From: Blumeriella jaapii
Lineage: Eukaryota; Ascomycota; Leotiomycetes; Helotiales; Drepanopezizaceae
Assembly (NCBI GenBank): GCA_009599575.1
Contig: VWND01000028.1
Location: 124,001 to 188,000 of the forward strand
Reading direction: 5' to 3'
Length of the DNA stretch: 64,000 bases
The position numbers were made by a program, and so were the translations under genes. Below, piece after piece: positions 1-12,820 of the stretch (the stretch's first letter is position 1; each line of letters starts with the position of its first letter). The notes below the pieces were generated by a model. It worked only from the letters and a program-made list of their open reading frames with translations, was not told where the DNA came from and did not search any database.

Positions 1-1229
1 TCGATCCTGACTTGCACTAAGCTCCTTCTCGACCAGAGGCCCGCTTGGCGTGCGAATAGGAAGTCAGCCATGTAGAGATATCGGCATCTCGGGGCAACAT
101 TGAGTGGTTACCAAGTAGCTCGTTCCCGGTTCCGACAGCCGATTCGGCCACACCGGATTTTCTCTCCGTGTGATCAATCAGCAAGCTTACAGTACTGCTA
201 GAGAGACAGTTGGCCGAACGATTTTAGACGCTTAGCAGTAGTGGGATATAATCCAATGATGGCTCGCTCCACGATGCCGTTGGTGAGTACAGAGTTGTAA
301 GTACTGTACTGTAGAAGTGGGCTGCTGTACGATAACGCAAACCACGACATTGAAAGCCAATCGGCAAACCGATCAAGAAACGAGAAAGTTAAAATCAACA
401 TCCACTTACTCAGCACTTGCTAAGCGAGAATTCCGAGGTCCTGTACTGTATGTAAATACCTACCTATACAGTACTGAAACATGGAGAAGGGGTAATTTTC
501 AATCCACGAACTCGCCCATAAGTGAAGGGACATCACCCAACAACTGTACGAGAAATCTGCTTGGTTTGGCTGAAATCCCCCACGCCCTGCCGTCAGGAGC
601 ATCGAGTCGGCGCCTCAGCTTGCGCAGATAAGGATAATGCAACACAGTACGGCAGTCCTAAAATCTCCCAAGAGTTACGGACACACGCTATAGAAGGAAG
701 ATTAACGGGAAAAGCCTTAATTCCAAGTTTGTAGTTAACAGCACGTGATAAGCAGGACTAGGCAAATTTCTCTCCGCAACTATATCTCGGGTCTCTGACT
801 CCGCAGTATCGCGGCTCTTCGTAGAGCCTTCAACAGGAGTTGAAAGCAATCGCCGAGGGAATATGGCGTGGATGTACAGCCAGGTGGGTTCGCTGGCGAG
901 GGCAGAGAGACGAAGAACGCAATCGACAGCCGCCCAAACAAGCAAGGCAACAGCACCGTAGAAAGTCATGCTACCTAAGGTACGTTGGTATGGTACTCCA
1001 AGTACTAACCGAGCGACAAGTGATAGCCGGAGAAGGGCACGTACAGTATAGTGCGCACGAACCGGCTATTCATCCCCCGGACAAGAGAAACAAGCGGCAC
1101 GAGATCACGAGAGTGGATTCAGGATTCGTTAGAAAAATCGCTTGAAATGGGTGTAGTCGTCGGGAAATACTCCAGCTCGACACCTCCGCGCTTCCATCCC
1201 CGAGAACTCTGAGGACATGCTATAGGTAT
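1..1229. other. no supported gene
   Basis: I see no recognisable protein or RNA gene here. A 93-codon minus-strand frame (688-969) has a hydrophobic start and hydrophobic end but no family resemblance and no obvious splice partners, so it is not called. Short GTACTGTACTG-type repeats occur near 300-310 and 440. Confidence 0.5.
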
Positions 1230-2289
1230 CTAGGTTTTCACGTAGGTGCACTCCTTCCTAACTACCCCCATCGCTTCATACTTATCGTCTTCTGGAGCAG
1301 AGCAACTCGCAGATCTCTCAGGTGTGGAATGAAGAGGCACGGCGCCCGGCATCGAGGTGTCGTTTGCACGTGGTGCCGCGAGAATAGCAGAAGACAATGA
1401 CGCGCTGAAGTCATCGCTCGACTCAGACACTGTTAGCGCCATTTGACGAGGTACGATGCACTTGGGGGGATTACCACGTCAGAAGAATGCAGTGATAGCG
1501 AGTCGTATTTCTCAGGCTTATTGTAAGAGCTCGCGTTAGTCCACGAACGCGGAAGGGTACGCTGGGAGGACGTACCAGGGGCTTTCTGGGAGGCGAGTTC
1601 TTGCTCCCGCTCGTCATGCGACGATTCAGACGGCTGGGTCGGGTATCGTTTTTCCTTTCGTTTCTTCTCATCAGCGCTACATCTTGCCTGACACATGGGA
1701 TAGCAGATTACCTGGAGAGAACCTCAAGATGCATGATCTGCAACGTCGGACTCAAATCCCGCCGCTCCTCGATGCCCTGAACACACTTCCTTCTCATGCG
1801 CCCAATCGCATGCCGGACTTGGCTCTTCCTCCTCTCTCTCTTCTTCTTCTGGCCCTTGCTATCCAGGGTCCCGGCTCCAATCCCTCCCTCCTCATCGTGC
1901 GCATTGCCCTCATCTGGCTGCATGATATCCTCCCACGCATTCAGCGCGATGCGGATCCCGGTGTCAATCTCCTCAGCAGCGTTGATTCGCGCCATGTTCA
2001 GCATTCTAGCCTCTAAGTCGGACGAGTAGTCGCTCTCGATATCCTGGCGGATCGAGGCGGTCTCTCGCACCAGGAACATTGCTGCAGCTGAGAGCTTCTC
2101 AAAGTCGGCGAGGTGGAAGCCGCGCGTGTTGTAGAGGCGGTAGAACCACATGCCGCACACGACCATGGCGATCAAAACCAGCAGGCCAAAGATAGAGAAG
2201 AGGGCAGACCCGGCGTATTTTTCCAAGGAGACCATGATCAATGTAGTTCCGACGACTGCGGTGGCACTGTGAAGAGCACGATACAGCAT
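1230..2289 (-). CDS. hypothetical protein with an N-terminal membrane segment
   Basis: I do not recognise the family. The start at 2289 is preceded directly by an in-frame TGA. Three exons (2289-1712, 1676-1455, 1404-1230) join in frame to 324 residues. The second intron is 50 nt with a GCTAAC branch site and is convincing; the first would be only 35 nt, so that junction is doubtful. Residues about 5-50 are hydrophobic (one or two membrane helices, WFYRLYNTRG just after). The rest is soluble: a helical acidic part, then a basic KGQKKKRERRK stretch, then a Ser/Pro-rich tail. A membrane-tethered protein with a cytosolic charged tail is inference. Confidence 0.5.
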
Positions 2290-3640
2290 TCAAAAGGATC
2301 CAGGAGGTGGGTGTCCTTGGGTGTCGTGAGGAAGGAGGGGAGCGAGGGATGTTTACTTTGGTAGGCGAGGTTAGCGTTCAAAGAGGAATGCTGTAGCCAA
2401 CACCGCGTTTGTTTTACCCTCGAAGAATGTATGTGAGACGCGAAATCTGCAGTATCGGCTGGGCGAAGATGATGGTACTGTATAGTGACGATCTTCACTT
2501 GTATCGTCCTCAACAGAGGCGCCTCTATCGACCTACACAACAAATACGGTTCTCGGAAAAAAGCCAGCCATGATACGCTCAATCGAATGCGATCCCTCAC
2601 GTCCAAATCTTAGCAGCCGTACGATCCCGATCTATGTATTCTTTCCTTGCGTCTATTTCCGACGTGCCCTTAATCCCGATCAAAGTCACGCTCCCCCAGC
2701 AAGAGAAAAAAGGAACCCGATTGTCATCGACACCTACATAAATTGGACTGAAAGAAACGATAGTTTTACACACGAAAAGCCCTAAACATTGCTCTAGCTT
2801 CTGTCTAGTTATCTGAACAACAGAAAACCCCTAATCGCGACCAGCTGTCTGTCGTTCACCAGTCACAAGCAATTGAGTGACTCGTCTTTTGTTCTAGGCG
2901 AGCTTGCTCGCTTCGCTGACCTGCAAGGGAGACAAGTACGAATAACTCGAGCAAGACATCTGAAAGAGTATCAGTCGTATTCCACCTTCCAAAACAATAA
3001 ATGTCTAAGACGGTGTTGATAATGTACAAGGGCTTGTGACTCGAGAATAGTTAGTGGCAGTGATATTAAAAGCAAGAAGTAAACCAAGCATTGTCTATCT
3101 GCATGCAAGCCCTTCGACAATGCAAATAAAAATTGGACTTCTACTCTTCATTTGTGGAGAACCGTTTGATCTACGTAAGCTATAATTCACTTACATACTA
3201 CAGATACTGTAGGTAGAAACATAACCGGTCAAATGGGACTCCGAGCATGCGGATCCAGGCATCCCTTGCGGCCATCTGCTTCCTTACCATCTTCCCCAGG
3301 CAGCAAAGTACACCAAATCATGTGGTCCCGCGTTCCTCTCACGCGCAGCAAGGGTGGTGAAGAGTACTTCTCCCTTTTTCAGAGGATTCGGTAGGATGCT
3401 GTTAATTTAAGCTACCTGAGGTAGGGCCCAGGACCACTGATACCATGCATATCTGTACGGAGGGCGAGGGTGTCTACGGGTCTTTGCTTAGAAAGCTTTC
3501 ACCATTTTCGATCAAGTCACCGATGCTGGCTGGCTAGTTTTCTAGGATTCAAAAATGTCGAGAAGCTCCCTTGCCTGCCGCCAACGAGAACTTCCCATAG
3601 CCAGACCTGGCATGGCCAAGTGTCCTACCAACCAATTGAC
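2290..3640. other. intergenic, nothing recognised
   Basis: No frame in this stretch looks coding. It is moderately AT-rich and lies between two divergently oriented loci (unknown minus-strand gene, plus-strand dioxygenase pseudogene), so it presumably holds the promoter of the former. Confidence 0.4.
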
Positions 3641-3650
3641 ATACACACCA

Positions 3651-5668
3651 TGGCTTCGACTCCCTCCTACTCCTCCTCCTCCGCCCCTTCATCTCGATTC
3701 TCCGTGCTTCCACCCCACCCAAATTCTCACTCGCGCAAAGGCAAACACAACGCCACCTTCTCCAACCCCGAGCCCTTCACAATCACCACCTAAGAAGCAA
3801 CCCCTCGCGGTTTGAAGATCCAAGGCCCCGATATCCTCGCCGCGCATCCTCGATGACCTGATGTCCGCCGTAAACCGGTACCAAGAAACAGCGCACCACT
3901 GCCTAGGGGGATTCACCCCGTTCGCCCAAGCCCTCAACGCCAATTCAAACGCAGAGAGAGAGACATCTTGAGCACGGGCGCCGATCACGAGCCCGCCTGT
4001 CGTCGTGCGCTTCGGTGGCGTTGACGGAGAGGTTGCGAAGTTGGAATCCCCGGCGGCAGCTCGATCGACAGGCGAGAATGCTGTTCCAAGTGCCGGGCTG
4101 GAGAAGTTGCTGCGAGCGTGCTGAGCTGTATAAGCTGAAGGTAGTTCATCTCTAACTTTGCCAGGAGTCGGGAGGGAGCTTGTGGATGTTTGAAATGTAA
4201 CGTCTTTGAATCGAAGGCGTATTAGGGCCCGAGTAATCGGTCCAAGGTACACGTCGATACGCCACGAGGAGCGAGACGGTTCGGACGTCTGGTCGTTTGT
4301 TTATCTTATGCTCAGAAAGGCACGCTCCCGCCTGTCTCTGCCCGGTCTCGTCCGTATCAACACTTCCAAACAGGCGGCCAGCTCACCGTCTCCCACATAG
4401 GCCACACCAGCGTCTTCGACTGGGACGCCTCGCCAAACAACGCCAAAGGCAGCGCCATCAAATGGTCCGTAGTCTACAGCGACTGCGAGCATGAAGTCCT
4501 GCCTGTCATACATAAGTTGCCATAAAGTAACGTTAACATACAATCTATCTGTCTCAGAGCAAGTAGGTGGGATACTGCAGCTGTATCCGACAGCTCATCT
4601 GAGTCTGTACACAGTACTCGCTGTTCGAGGAAGCAAGGAAGATGCTTGAGTTGGGTGCTTTCAGGAGTACCGGTACGCCACGTTTCCCTTCTGGCTTACC
4701 AGGCGCCAATTCTATCTTACTGGTGGAATTGGGACTGACAAGGAGGCGGGAGGCACGCTTGGCTTCTCTTGTGCACACCAGTAAGCGTACGATCGGTACA
4801 ACATGGAGTCGCTGATGCCGTACGCGCTCAAAGGCATCGACGCTACTCTTCTCTGTCTTCAACAGTCTCGGAGTAAAATTAACCCTGTGACCCATTCTCG
4901 ACGAAGAGGGACTCGAGGACGAGAAAGACAAGGAACGGTGTGACTACGATGAGGCCAGCGACGATGTCAAAGGCGGAGCTTTCGAGTCATAGAACCGCCG
5001 GCAGCCGAAGTTGCAACCCTTGACCTGAGCTGCAAAGCCATCCTCCAAGATAGCGATGTTTTACGGCGTGACCAATGAGGCCGGTACTCCGGTAAGTTCT
5101 TCTCCTATGTGACTGATGATGAACGGTACGGCTAGCGAGGTTTGGACTGATGGGAATGACAGATCGGTAGATACAAAGAGAAATTCCGCGGTGTCCAATG
5201 GCTCAACAGCACCACAGATGAAGGGAGGGAAGGTTGCTATGGCTAACGGAAGCGTGGTAAGAACTGGAATATGGGATGGCAGTACTCTTTTGCAGCGATC
5301 CTGATCCAAAACCCGCCTATAAGCGAGAGGAAGGCTCTCCCGCAGAGTGGCTTCGGCCTCCCGATCTGGAACAGAGGAAGCAGCAGCGTTGCTGAAGTTT
5401 CGTCGAGTGGCTCTCGTTGAGGTGTTTCACCGAGGAGTTTGCAGTGGAGGAAGAGGTGCTTGCCATTGACGTGCTCTTCTGCTTTCTTCGGTTTTGCCTC
5501 GAAGTTGGTTTTAGACTACCTTCCTTTCACATAGCACGCATTGCGCGTTTCAAAATGGCTGGTAGAAAAAAAAGTGCGTTGTGCAAGAACCAACCCATCT
5601 TGAATTTAATGCCCAGTCTTCCGTTGACGCCAATGCTATGCATCACTTCTTCCCCAACGCCATTTTGA
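3651..5668 (+). pseudogene. broken fungal 2-oxoglutarate/Fe(II) dioxygenase
   Basis: Family pieces appear in order but in different frames with stops between them. From about 4247 one frame reads VHVDTPRGA...FGRLVVCLSYA, the iron-binding HxD segment (codons at 4250-4258). It continues through FQTGGQLTVSH and FDWDASP to YSDCEHEV, whose His (4490-4492) matches the distal iron ligand. About 4 extra bases after 4508 shift the frame before VTLTYNLSV (from 4527). Later fragments are MPYALKGIDATL (about 4815), YGVTNEAG (about 5055), and a frame with several stops around 5160-5300. Upstream, ELYKLK near 4125 is preceded by stops in the other frame. The family is known from many moulds as a prolyl-4-hydroxylase-like protein of unclear substrate. 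It cannot encode a full enzyme as read. Confidence 0.75.
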
Positions 5669-5671
5669 ACA

Positions 5672-7083
5672 TTAAAATCTGAGGTGTGTCAGCGAAACCT
5701 CATTATAAATAAAGATGAGAACTTACCGTATCTCGTATGACCCAGCTCTCGTCATATACCGGACCCACTTCACAGAGGAGTAGTTACTCTTCTCAAATAC
5801 CTTCAAATACCTAACCAGCAGCCCTGAACTTGTAAACATCAACAAGCTGAAATTGAGGCTCAGCGGCGGCCTCGACCACGCCTTCTGATTCGTCATACTC
5901 GTCAACGTCGCCTCCGCGCTTAACACAAACTCGTTCTGGCCAGTGAACCTCGGAATCTTCCACACAATATTGTTCTCACTCGGCTCGTACTTCGCCTTGC
6001 CTTGCGTACACCTCTCTGTGATCTTCGCCGTGTTCAATGGCGTAGGAACTCGTACCACAACATTTGTGGCAAAAAGCTTGCTGCCATAATTCGCACGGAT
6101 CGCAATGCTGTATTCAACCTTCGTCTTACCAATCTCATTGACAATCGCGTGCACCTTGAATGGCAGGTTGACATTCTCGGTGGCGCGATACCGCATCAAC
6201 TCAAATTCACCATCAGGAGGAATAAATGAGATGATTCTGTCCGTATCAAATTTCCCCAGCTTAACGCACTGGTGGAATTGGCAGTCCTCAAGTGTAACGC
6301 TCCCAGCCGCAGCCTTCGTCGCCTTCGAGCCCTGTCTGTTCCCTGATTCCAGTGTAGACAGGCTATCGCCGTCGAGGAGAAGTCTGTCATTGAGCCCAAA
6401 CTTGCATTCAGGGGTGCCGGAAAGGTATGCGCGCATGATGATTTGTCCGTTGACGTCTGCGCGGAGGACGGTTCCCGTCGCAGACATAAGGAGGTTTACG
6501 TCTTCGATCACGTCGACAAAGGCTTCGTTCTTGCGGTACTTGACATCTGCCTTGCGCCAGGAGAGCGCACCGGTCGCTTGCATGGTGATCTTGGCCGAGT
6601 CCTCCATCGTCCGTTCCGACTTAACTCCTTCGGTGGTGATGTACATCTTGAGAGTATCTGTTTCGGTGTTTTGCGGGTACCCAAAGTCCAGAATCTCTGC
6701 TCTTGCAATTAGTCATTGTATAGTTGTCTATAGGATCAAGGCCTACCATCCAGGAGCTCGTAGACTAGCACAAAGTTGTTCTTAACCGCCTCCTCGTCGA
6801 ACTTCCCAAAATACCCCTTGCCCATCGCAATCAGCCTGTACAGAAACTCGAAGACAAGTGCAGCGTTCGCATTGCTTTTGGTGACTGCAACCAGATAGAT
6901 ATTATCGTGTTTGACATGGCTGAAAGTGGTGCTGCCTAATGTGAGGATCGGTGACCGGACTTGGGCATTCGAGATGACTTGGATACGGAACACATCTGCG
7001 AGGCGCGGCCTGCAATCGTTCCGAAAGGCGCGAAAGATCAAGTTTTCTCCTTTCTGATTGAAGATCAGTATGCCGGACAGCAT
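5672..7083 (-). CDS. apm4: AP-2 clathrin adaptor complex, mu subunit
   Basis: This is the medium chain of the endocytic AP-2 adaptor, which binds tyrosine-based YxxPhi cargo signals at the plasma membrane. Exons 7083-6747, 6696-5727 and 5678-5672 join to 437 residues, the usual family length. The N-terminal longin-like half (MLSGILIFNQKGE..., residues 1-140) is followed by the mu homology domain with WRKADVKYRKNEAFVDVIE, FIPPDGEFELMRYR and the C-terminal YMTRAGSYEIRF. Introns are 50 and 48 nt. The last coding exon is only 7 nt, giving the end of an Arg codon, Phe and stop; this restores the conserved terminus. It lies tail to tail with the dioxygenase pseudogene, the stop codon sitting within a few bases of it. 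Identification is firm. Confidence 0.93.
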
Positions 7084-7481
7084 TTTGGCTATGAGACGGG
7101 GAAGCTTGGTGTGGTGGTGGAGGTGTGGACTTTTGGATGTCTGAATAATTTGGGGTGGGTAGAAGCTTTGACATGAACATTTACCCCCGAGGCCAGTTGC
7201 TGCAGCAAGGGAAAGCTATTGAACTTGCCTAGGTATGTACTGTTGCTTGGAAAAAGCCATGCAAAATGTCATAATTACCGTGATACAACCCTCTCACAAT
7301 AGATTAAGTATACAACGTCAGATTGATGGCAGTCTGTTGTCAGTCAAATCAAATAAATCTATTGCATCTCAACGGTGATTGGCTAGCTGTACAACAGAAA
7401 CATGGTATTGTGAACACATGAAATGAATGCATTGACGCTCCATGTGCAACCGATCGCCGTCATCTAATTCACAAGGTATCT
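7084..7481. other. intergenic, promoter of AP-2 mu and 3' end of LSC1
   Basis: No coding signal. The stretch separates two minus-strand genes and must hold the LSC1 3' untranslated region and the AP-2 mu promoter. No TATA box is obvious. Confidence 0.45.
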
Positions 7482-8780
<1,299 letters not shown>

Positions 8781-9051
8781 CTTGCCAGAGACAATTGATG
8801 TCAGGAGAAAAGAGATGAGGGTGAAGGGTGACCTGGGTTGGAGTCGAAACTGTCTGTTGGTTGCAGGATCTGAGCTTCTGATGTGAAGCTCCACGAAGGT
8901 GAGCTCGTCCGGGCTTAGCCGAATTTAGACTCTACGTTTTTCAAGAAGCCACAACCTTTTTCTACAACACAACAACGACAAAGTCTAACTCGAGGCTGGA
9001 TCCTCCCTTTCCCTTCGAACTTGAGTAGCCGTTGAGAAGAGATCTTGCTCC
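8781..9051. promoter_or_regulatory. shared LSC1/ELP3 promoter region
   Basis: Only 271 bp separate the start codons of the divergent LSC1 and ELP3 genes, so both promoters must lie or overlap here. No TATA box is evident. That it acts as one bidirectional promoter is inference from spacing. Confidence 0.5.
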
Positions 9052-10847
9052 ATGGCGACCGAAACCTTCACGATGACCCTCTCGGAGCGGCAGAGAAAAC
9101 CTAAGGATGCAAACCTGCCGCCAGAGAACGAACGAGCTTTGCGGGCATGCTCAGACATTGCCAGTTTCCTGGTCCAGGAACACGAAGCCCAGCAAGATAC
9201 ATCTGTGCCGAAGAAGGATGTCAATCTCAACAGCTTGCGAGCAAAAATGTCCAAGAAGCATAAGCTCACCAACATGCCAGCCCTTACGGCCATCATCGCT
9301 GCGATTCCAGAGCATTACAAGAAATACATCTTGCCGAAGCTGATCGCGAAACCTATCCGTAAGGCTATCTTTTTCTCCGGAGCACATACTCTCTCTAACG
9401 CTCCTTAGGAAGCGCTTCAGGTATTGCGGTAGTTGCTGTCATGTGCAAGCCTCACAGATGTCCTCACATTGCATACACTGGAAACATTTGCGTCTACTGT
9501 CCAGGTGGGCCGGATTCGGACTTTGAATACTCCACCCAGTCATACACTGGGTACGAACCGACCTCCATGCGAGCAATACGCGCTCGATACGATCCGTTCG
9601 AGCAGGCAAGAGGCCGAGTAGACCAAATCAAGTCGCTGGGCCACAGCGTAGACAAGGTTGAGTACATTATCATGGGTGGCACCTTCATGTCTCTTCCAGT
9701 CAGTTATCGAGAAAGCTTCATCTCCCAGCTACACAATGCGCTCAGTGGGTATCAGGGTAATAGTGTAGACGAAGCGGTAGAGGCTGGGGAAATGAGTAAC
9801 ATTAAATGTGTCGGGATCACAATCGAAACTCGACCAGACTACTGTCTACCTAGCCATCTGACAGATATGCTGCGATACGGATGTACTAGACTGGAGATTG
9901 GGGTTCAGTCGCTCTACGAAGATGTGGCTCGGGATACAAATCGAGGGCACACCGTTGCCTCTGTCGCAGAAACATTCTGCTTTTCGAAGGATGCAGGCTT
10001 CAAAGTCGTCAGTCACATGATGCCAGATCTACCCAATGTTGGCATGGAAAGAGATTTGGACCAGTTCAGGGAGTATTTTGAGAATCCGGCCTTCCGAACA
10101 GATGGCTTGAAGATCTACCCGACGCTCGTCATTCGAGGGACTGGACTCTACGAGTTGTGGAGAACTGGAAGATATAAGAATTACACGCCAAACGCTCTGA
10201 TCGATATCGTCGCTCGTATTCTGGCTCTTGTCCCGCCCTGGACCCGCATCTACCGAGTGCAGCGAGACATTCCCATGCCGCTTGTTACTTCTGGTGTTGA
10301 AAACGGAAATTTGAGAGAGCTGGCTTTGAGCAGAATGAAGGATTTCGGTACCACTTGCCGAGATGTCCGGACTCGCGAAGTCGGTATCAATGAGGTCAAG
10401 AACAAGATTAGACCTTCGCAGGTTGAGCTCGTTCGTAGAGACTACACTGCAAATGGCGGTTGGGAGACTTTCTTGGCTTATGAGGATCCCAAACAAGATA
10501 TCCTCATTGGACTTCTTCGCCTCCGAAAGTGTTCCAAGAAATACACCTACAGGCCTGAGCTGGTCGGCCAACCCACCAGCCTCGTCCGTGAGCTCCACGT
10601 GTACGGTTCTGCCGTGCCTGTTCATGCTCGTGATCCAAAAAAGTTCCAACACCAGGGTTATGGGACTTTATTGATGGAAGAAGCCGAGAGGATAGCGAGA
10701 GATGAGCACGGCAGCGCTAAGATCAGTGTCATCTCTGGGGTAGGGACGAGGGACTACTACAGAAGACTTGGTTACTGGCTCGATGGCCCCTACATGAGCA
10801 AAAACATCAAGCCTAGAGATGAGTACGAGAGCGACGACGAATTCTGA
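9052..10847 (+). CDS. ELP3: Elongator complex catalytic subunit Elp3
   Basis: Radical-SAM/acetyltransferase subunit of Elongator, which modifies wobble uridine (cm5U family) in tRNAs. Exon 1 is 9052-9358. A 50-nt intron (9359-9408) contains CTAAC near its 3' end. Exon 2 is 9409-10847, and the total is 581 residues, close to the family norm. The radical-SAM cluster site reads [14 protein letters not shown] (C-x9-C-x2-C). [11 protein letters not shown] and [11 protein letters not shown] follow, and the C-terminal GNAT domain has the acetyl-CoA loop [12 protein letters not shown] and [15 protein letters not shown]. The acidic tail YESDDEF ends the protein. All expected cluster cysteines and the acetyl-CoA loop are present. 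Confidence 0.95.
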
Positions 10848-12820
10848 GCGATGAATGGCGGCGCATTCTATCACCTTGTCTACGCTCAGAGACATGCTCC
10901 ATTGGTGGTCCACGAAATTTCTGCTTGCGCTACAGAGATCATGCTCTTCATCCTTGGACTTCAGCAACCACTCTGAAGCTCGGCATTTCACGAATTTCCG
11001 ATCTATCTGCCTCGCCATAGCACAGTGCTGTGGATGAGGCAGGCTCCCCAAGGTAGGCGCTACTCCAATCCCCAGCCAGAAATCGGGTATGTGAGATTCA
11101 TATGATGCTACGCAGCTCATATAGTATTTGCTACTTCAGAGCCTGGGAGACCACGCTATGAGACAAACCATCACCATATGCTCTGATAAGAATCTCATAT
11201 ACATTCATTCAGGGCGCAACATCTTCTTGCAATGGCGCTGCTAATGTTCGCCCAGGTCTAAGTAGTGGAAAGGCATCTTGTTCAATCTATGGACGTCTTC
11301 TTTGCTTGTGATGGCATCCTTTGAGCGCATCAATGATGGATCGCCGTACGTATTGATGTTCTCTTTTAAATCCCTGATTACATGCCCTGCTGTGATGAAT
11401 ACCTTTTCAGTTATCCCTGACCTAAACACCATGTGGACTTATTAATTAGACTCTGAGCACTCCTATATGTCATTCGAATCATCTTTTCTGTGTTTCATGA
11501 AGTACACGCTAACGGTGCGCGCAGTAGCCCAAGAGCCTGAAACTTTTCGTTGAGATTCGGGAAGGGTGTCCTCAAATCTTCTAGTCGTGCTATCAACATT
11601 GGTGTAAGTCACTCTACCCTCCACGTTGTTTTGGTCTTAAGTGTCCGGTGGCTTGAGTGTCGAAACATTTCGGATATTTGATTTTAATTATCTCCGAGAG
11701 CGCAAAACGTGGAAATCTTCCGATGCCTTCCTTCTCATTCATAAGCTCGTTTGCGCTTTTTCTTATGATTCTACTATCCGTCGCAAATTACTGATATTGC
11801 TGTCTTAAGAATGTATATCTTCGACCTCGTGGCGCTCCTATCCTCATTGAGGGCCGCGAGCCACAATGTATGGCATGCAATCCCGTTTCCACTTGAAGCT
11901 GTGAGACCCAAATCGACCTCTTTCTTGCTACGGGGGAAAGACCACTCTCCCTGCTTCCACCTGGTTGGGAACAAGAAAATGCTATCTGATTTGAGCACAG
12001 ATACATAATTCAGCGCAACAAAATTCTGCTACAGCATTCGCACATTTTCATCTGATTTCCAACAGGTGTTTCCATACATTCTTTTGGCCGTCTTGATTTC
12101 ATTTGCCAGTTGTTTTTCCTGCGACGGATTAACAGAGAGCCAATATCGCGACGGAAGTTTCTATTCCGTCTTTCAGTCTCATTTTTTCCACGCTCGATCT
12201 TGCTATAGCTGCCAGTTTTGTACGATCAATTTAATTTTCCCCTCTCCTTCCCACCCTGTCTTGCTAAGGCTGCCAATTGCGTGGCTGATTCTGAACTGAG
12301 CCCCACTGTCCACCCATCTTGAACATGGGGTTTTCGGGTGATAATGCTGGCAGCCGGGAAAACTCGCCGGCAGAAGCAGCCGGCATAATCACTTGCCGTA
12401 TGTCTCTTTTGTCACTAATTCGCTGTCGCGCTCGACGATATGCTCCGCCAATAATGAGTCCTCTGGACCCTGAATGACTTCCTCGTCGGTCGCGCTGACG
12501 AGATCCACCACTGCAACCTCCAAAGGGAACGGAGCTGGGAACCAATACAATCTTTGAGCCCCAGATTTGGGTGCAGAACCGGGCGCGCGATGCGTTCAGG
12601 TGCCTTGCATATTCCGTCCAGTGTTTCACGGTGAGAGTTGCAAGGAATCAGGCACACATGATTAAAGGTGCAATGCAGCCAGGATTCGCGTTCCTGTGTT
12701 CCTGTGTTCCTGGTCAAGGTATGGTGCGTGCTGCTTTGCGCGTAGGGGAATGTTATATAGACCTCATGCCGTCTGAATACATTTTAATCAAGCTGTCGGT
12801 AATATCTCGCTTCTTTCATT
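10848..12820. other. intergenic, no supported gene
   Basis: About 2 kb without a recognisable gene. Short frames (for example 11241-11432 on the minus strand) have no family resemblance. The stretch holds the ELP3 3' end and the GH74 promoter; no convincing TATA box is identified for either. Confidence 0.45.

Noticed and set aside
3689..4252. 187-codon minus-strand frame over the dioxygenase pseudogene
   Set aside because: The plus strand carries recognisable dioxygenase motifs; the minus frame has none.
10029..10652. 207-codon minus-strand frame opposite ELP3
   Set aside because: Antisense of a strongly conserved gene with no motif of its own.
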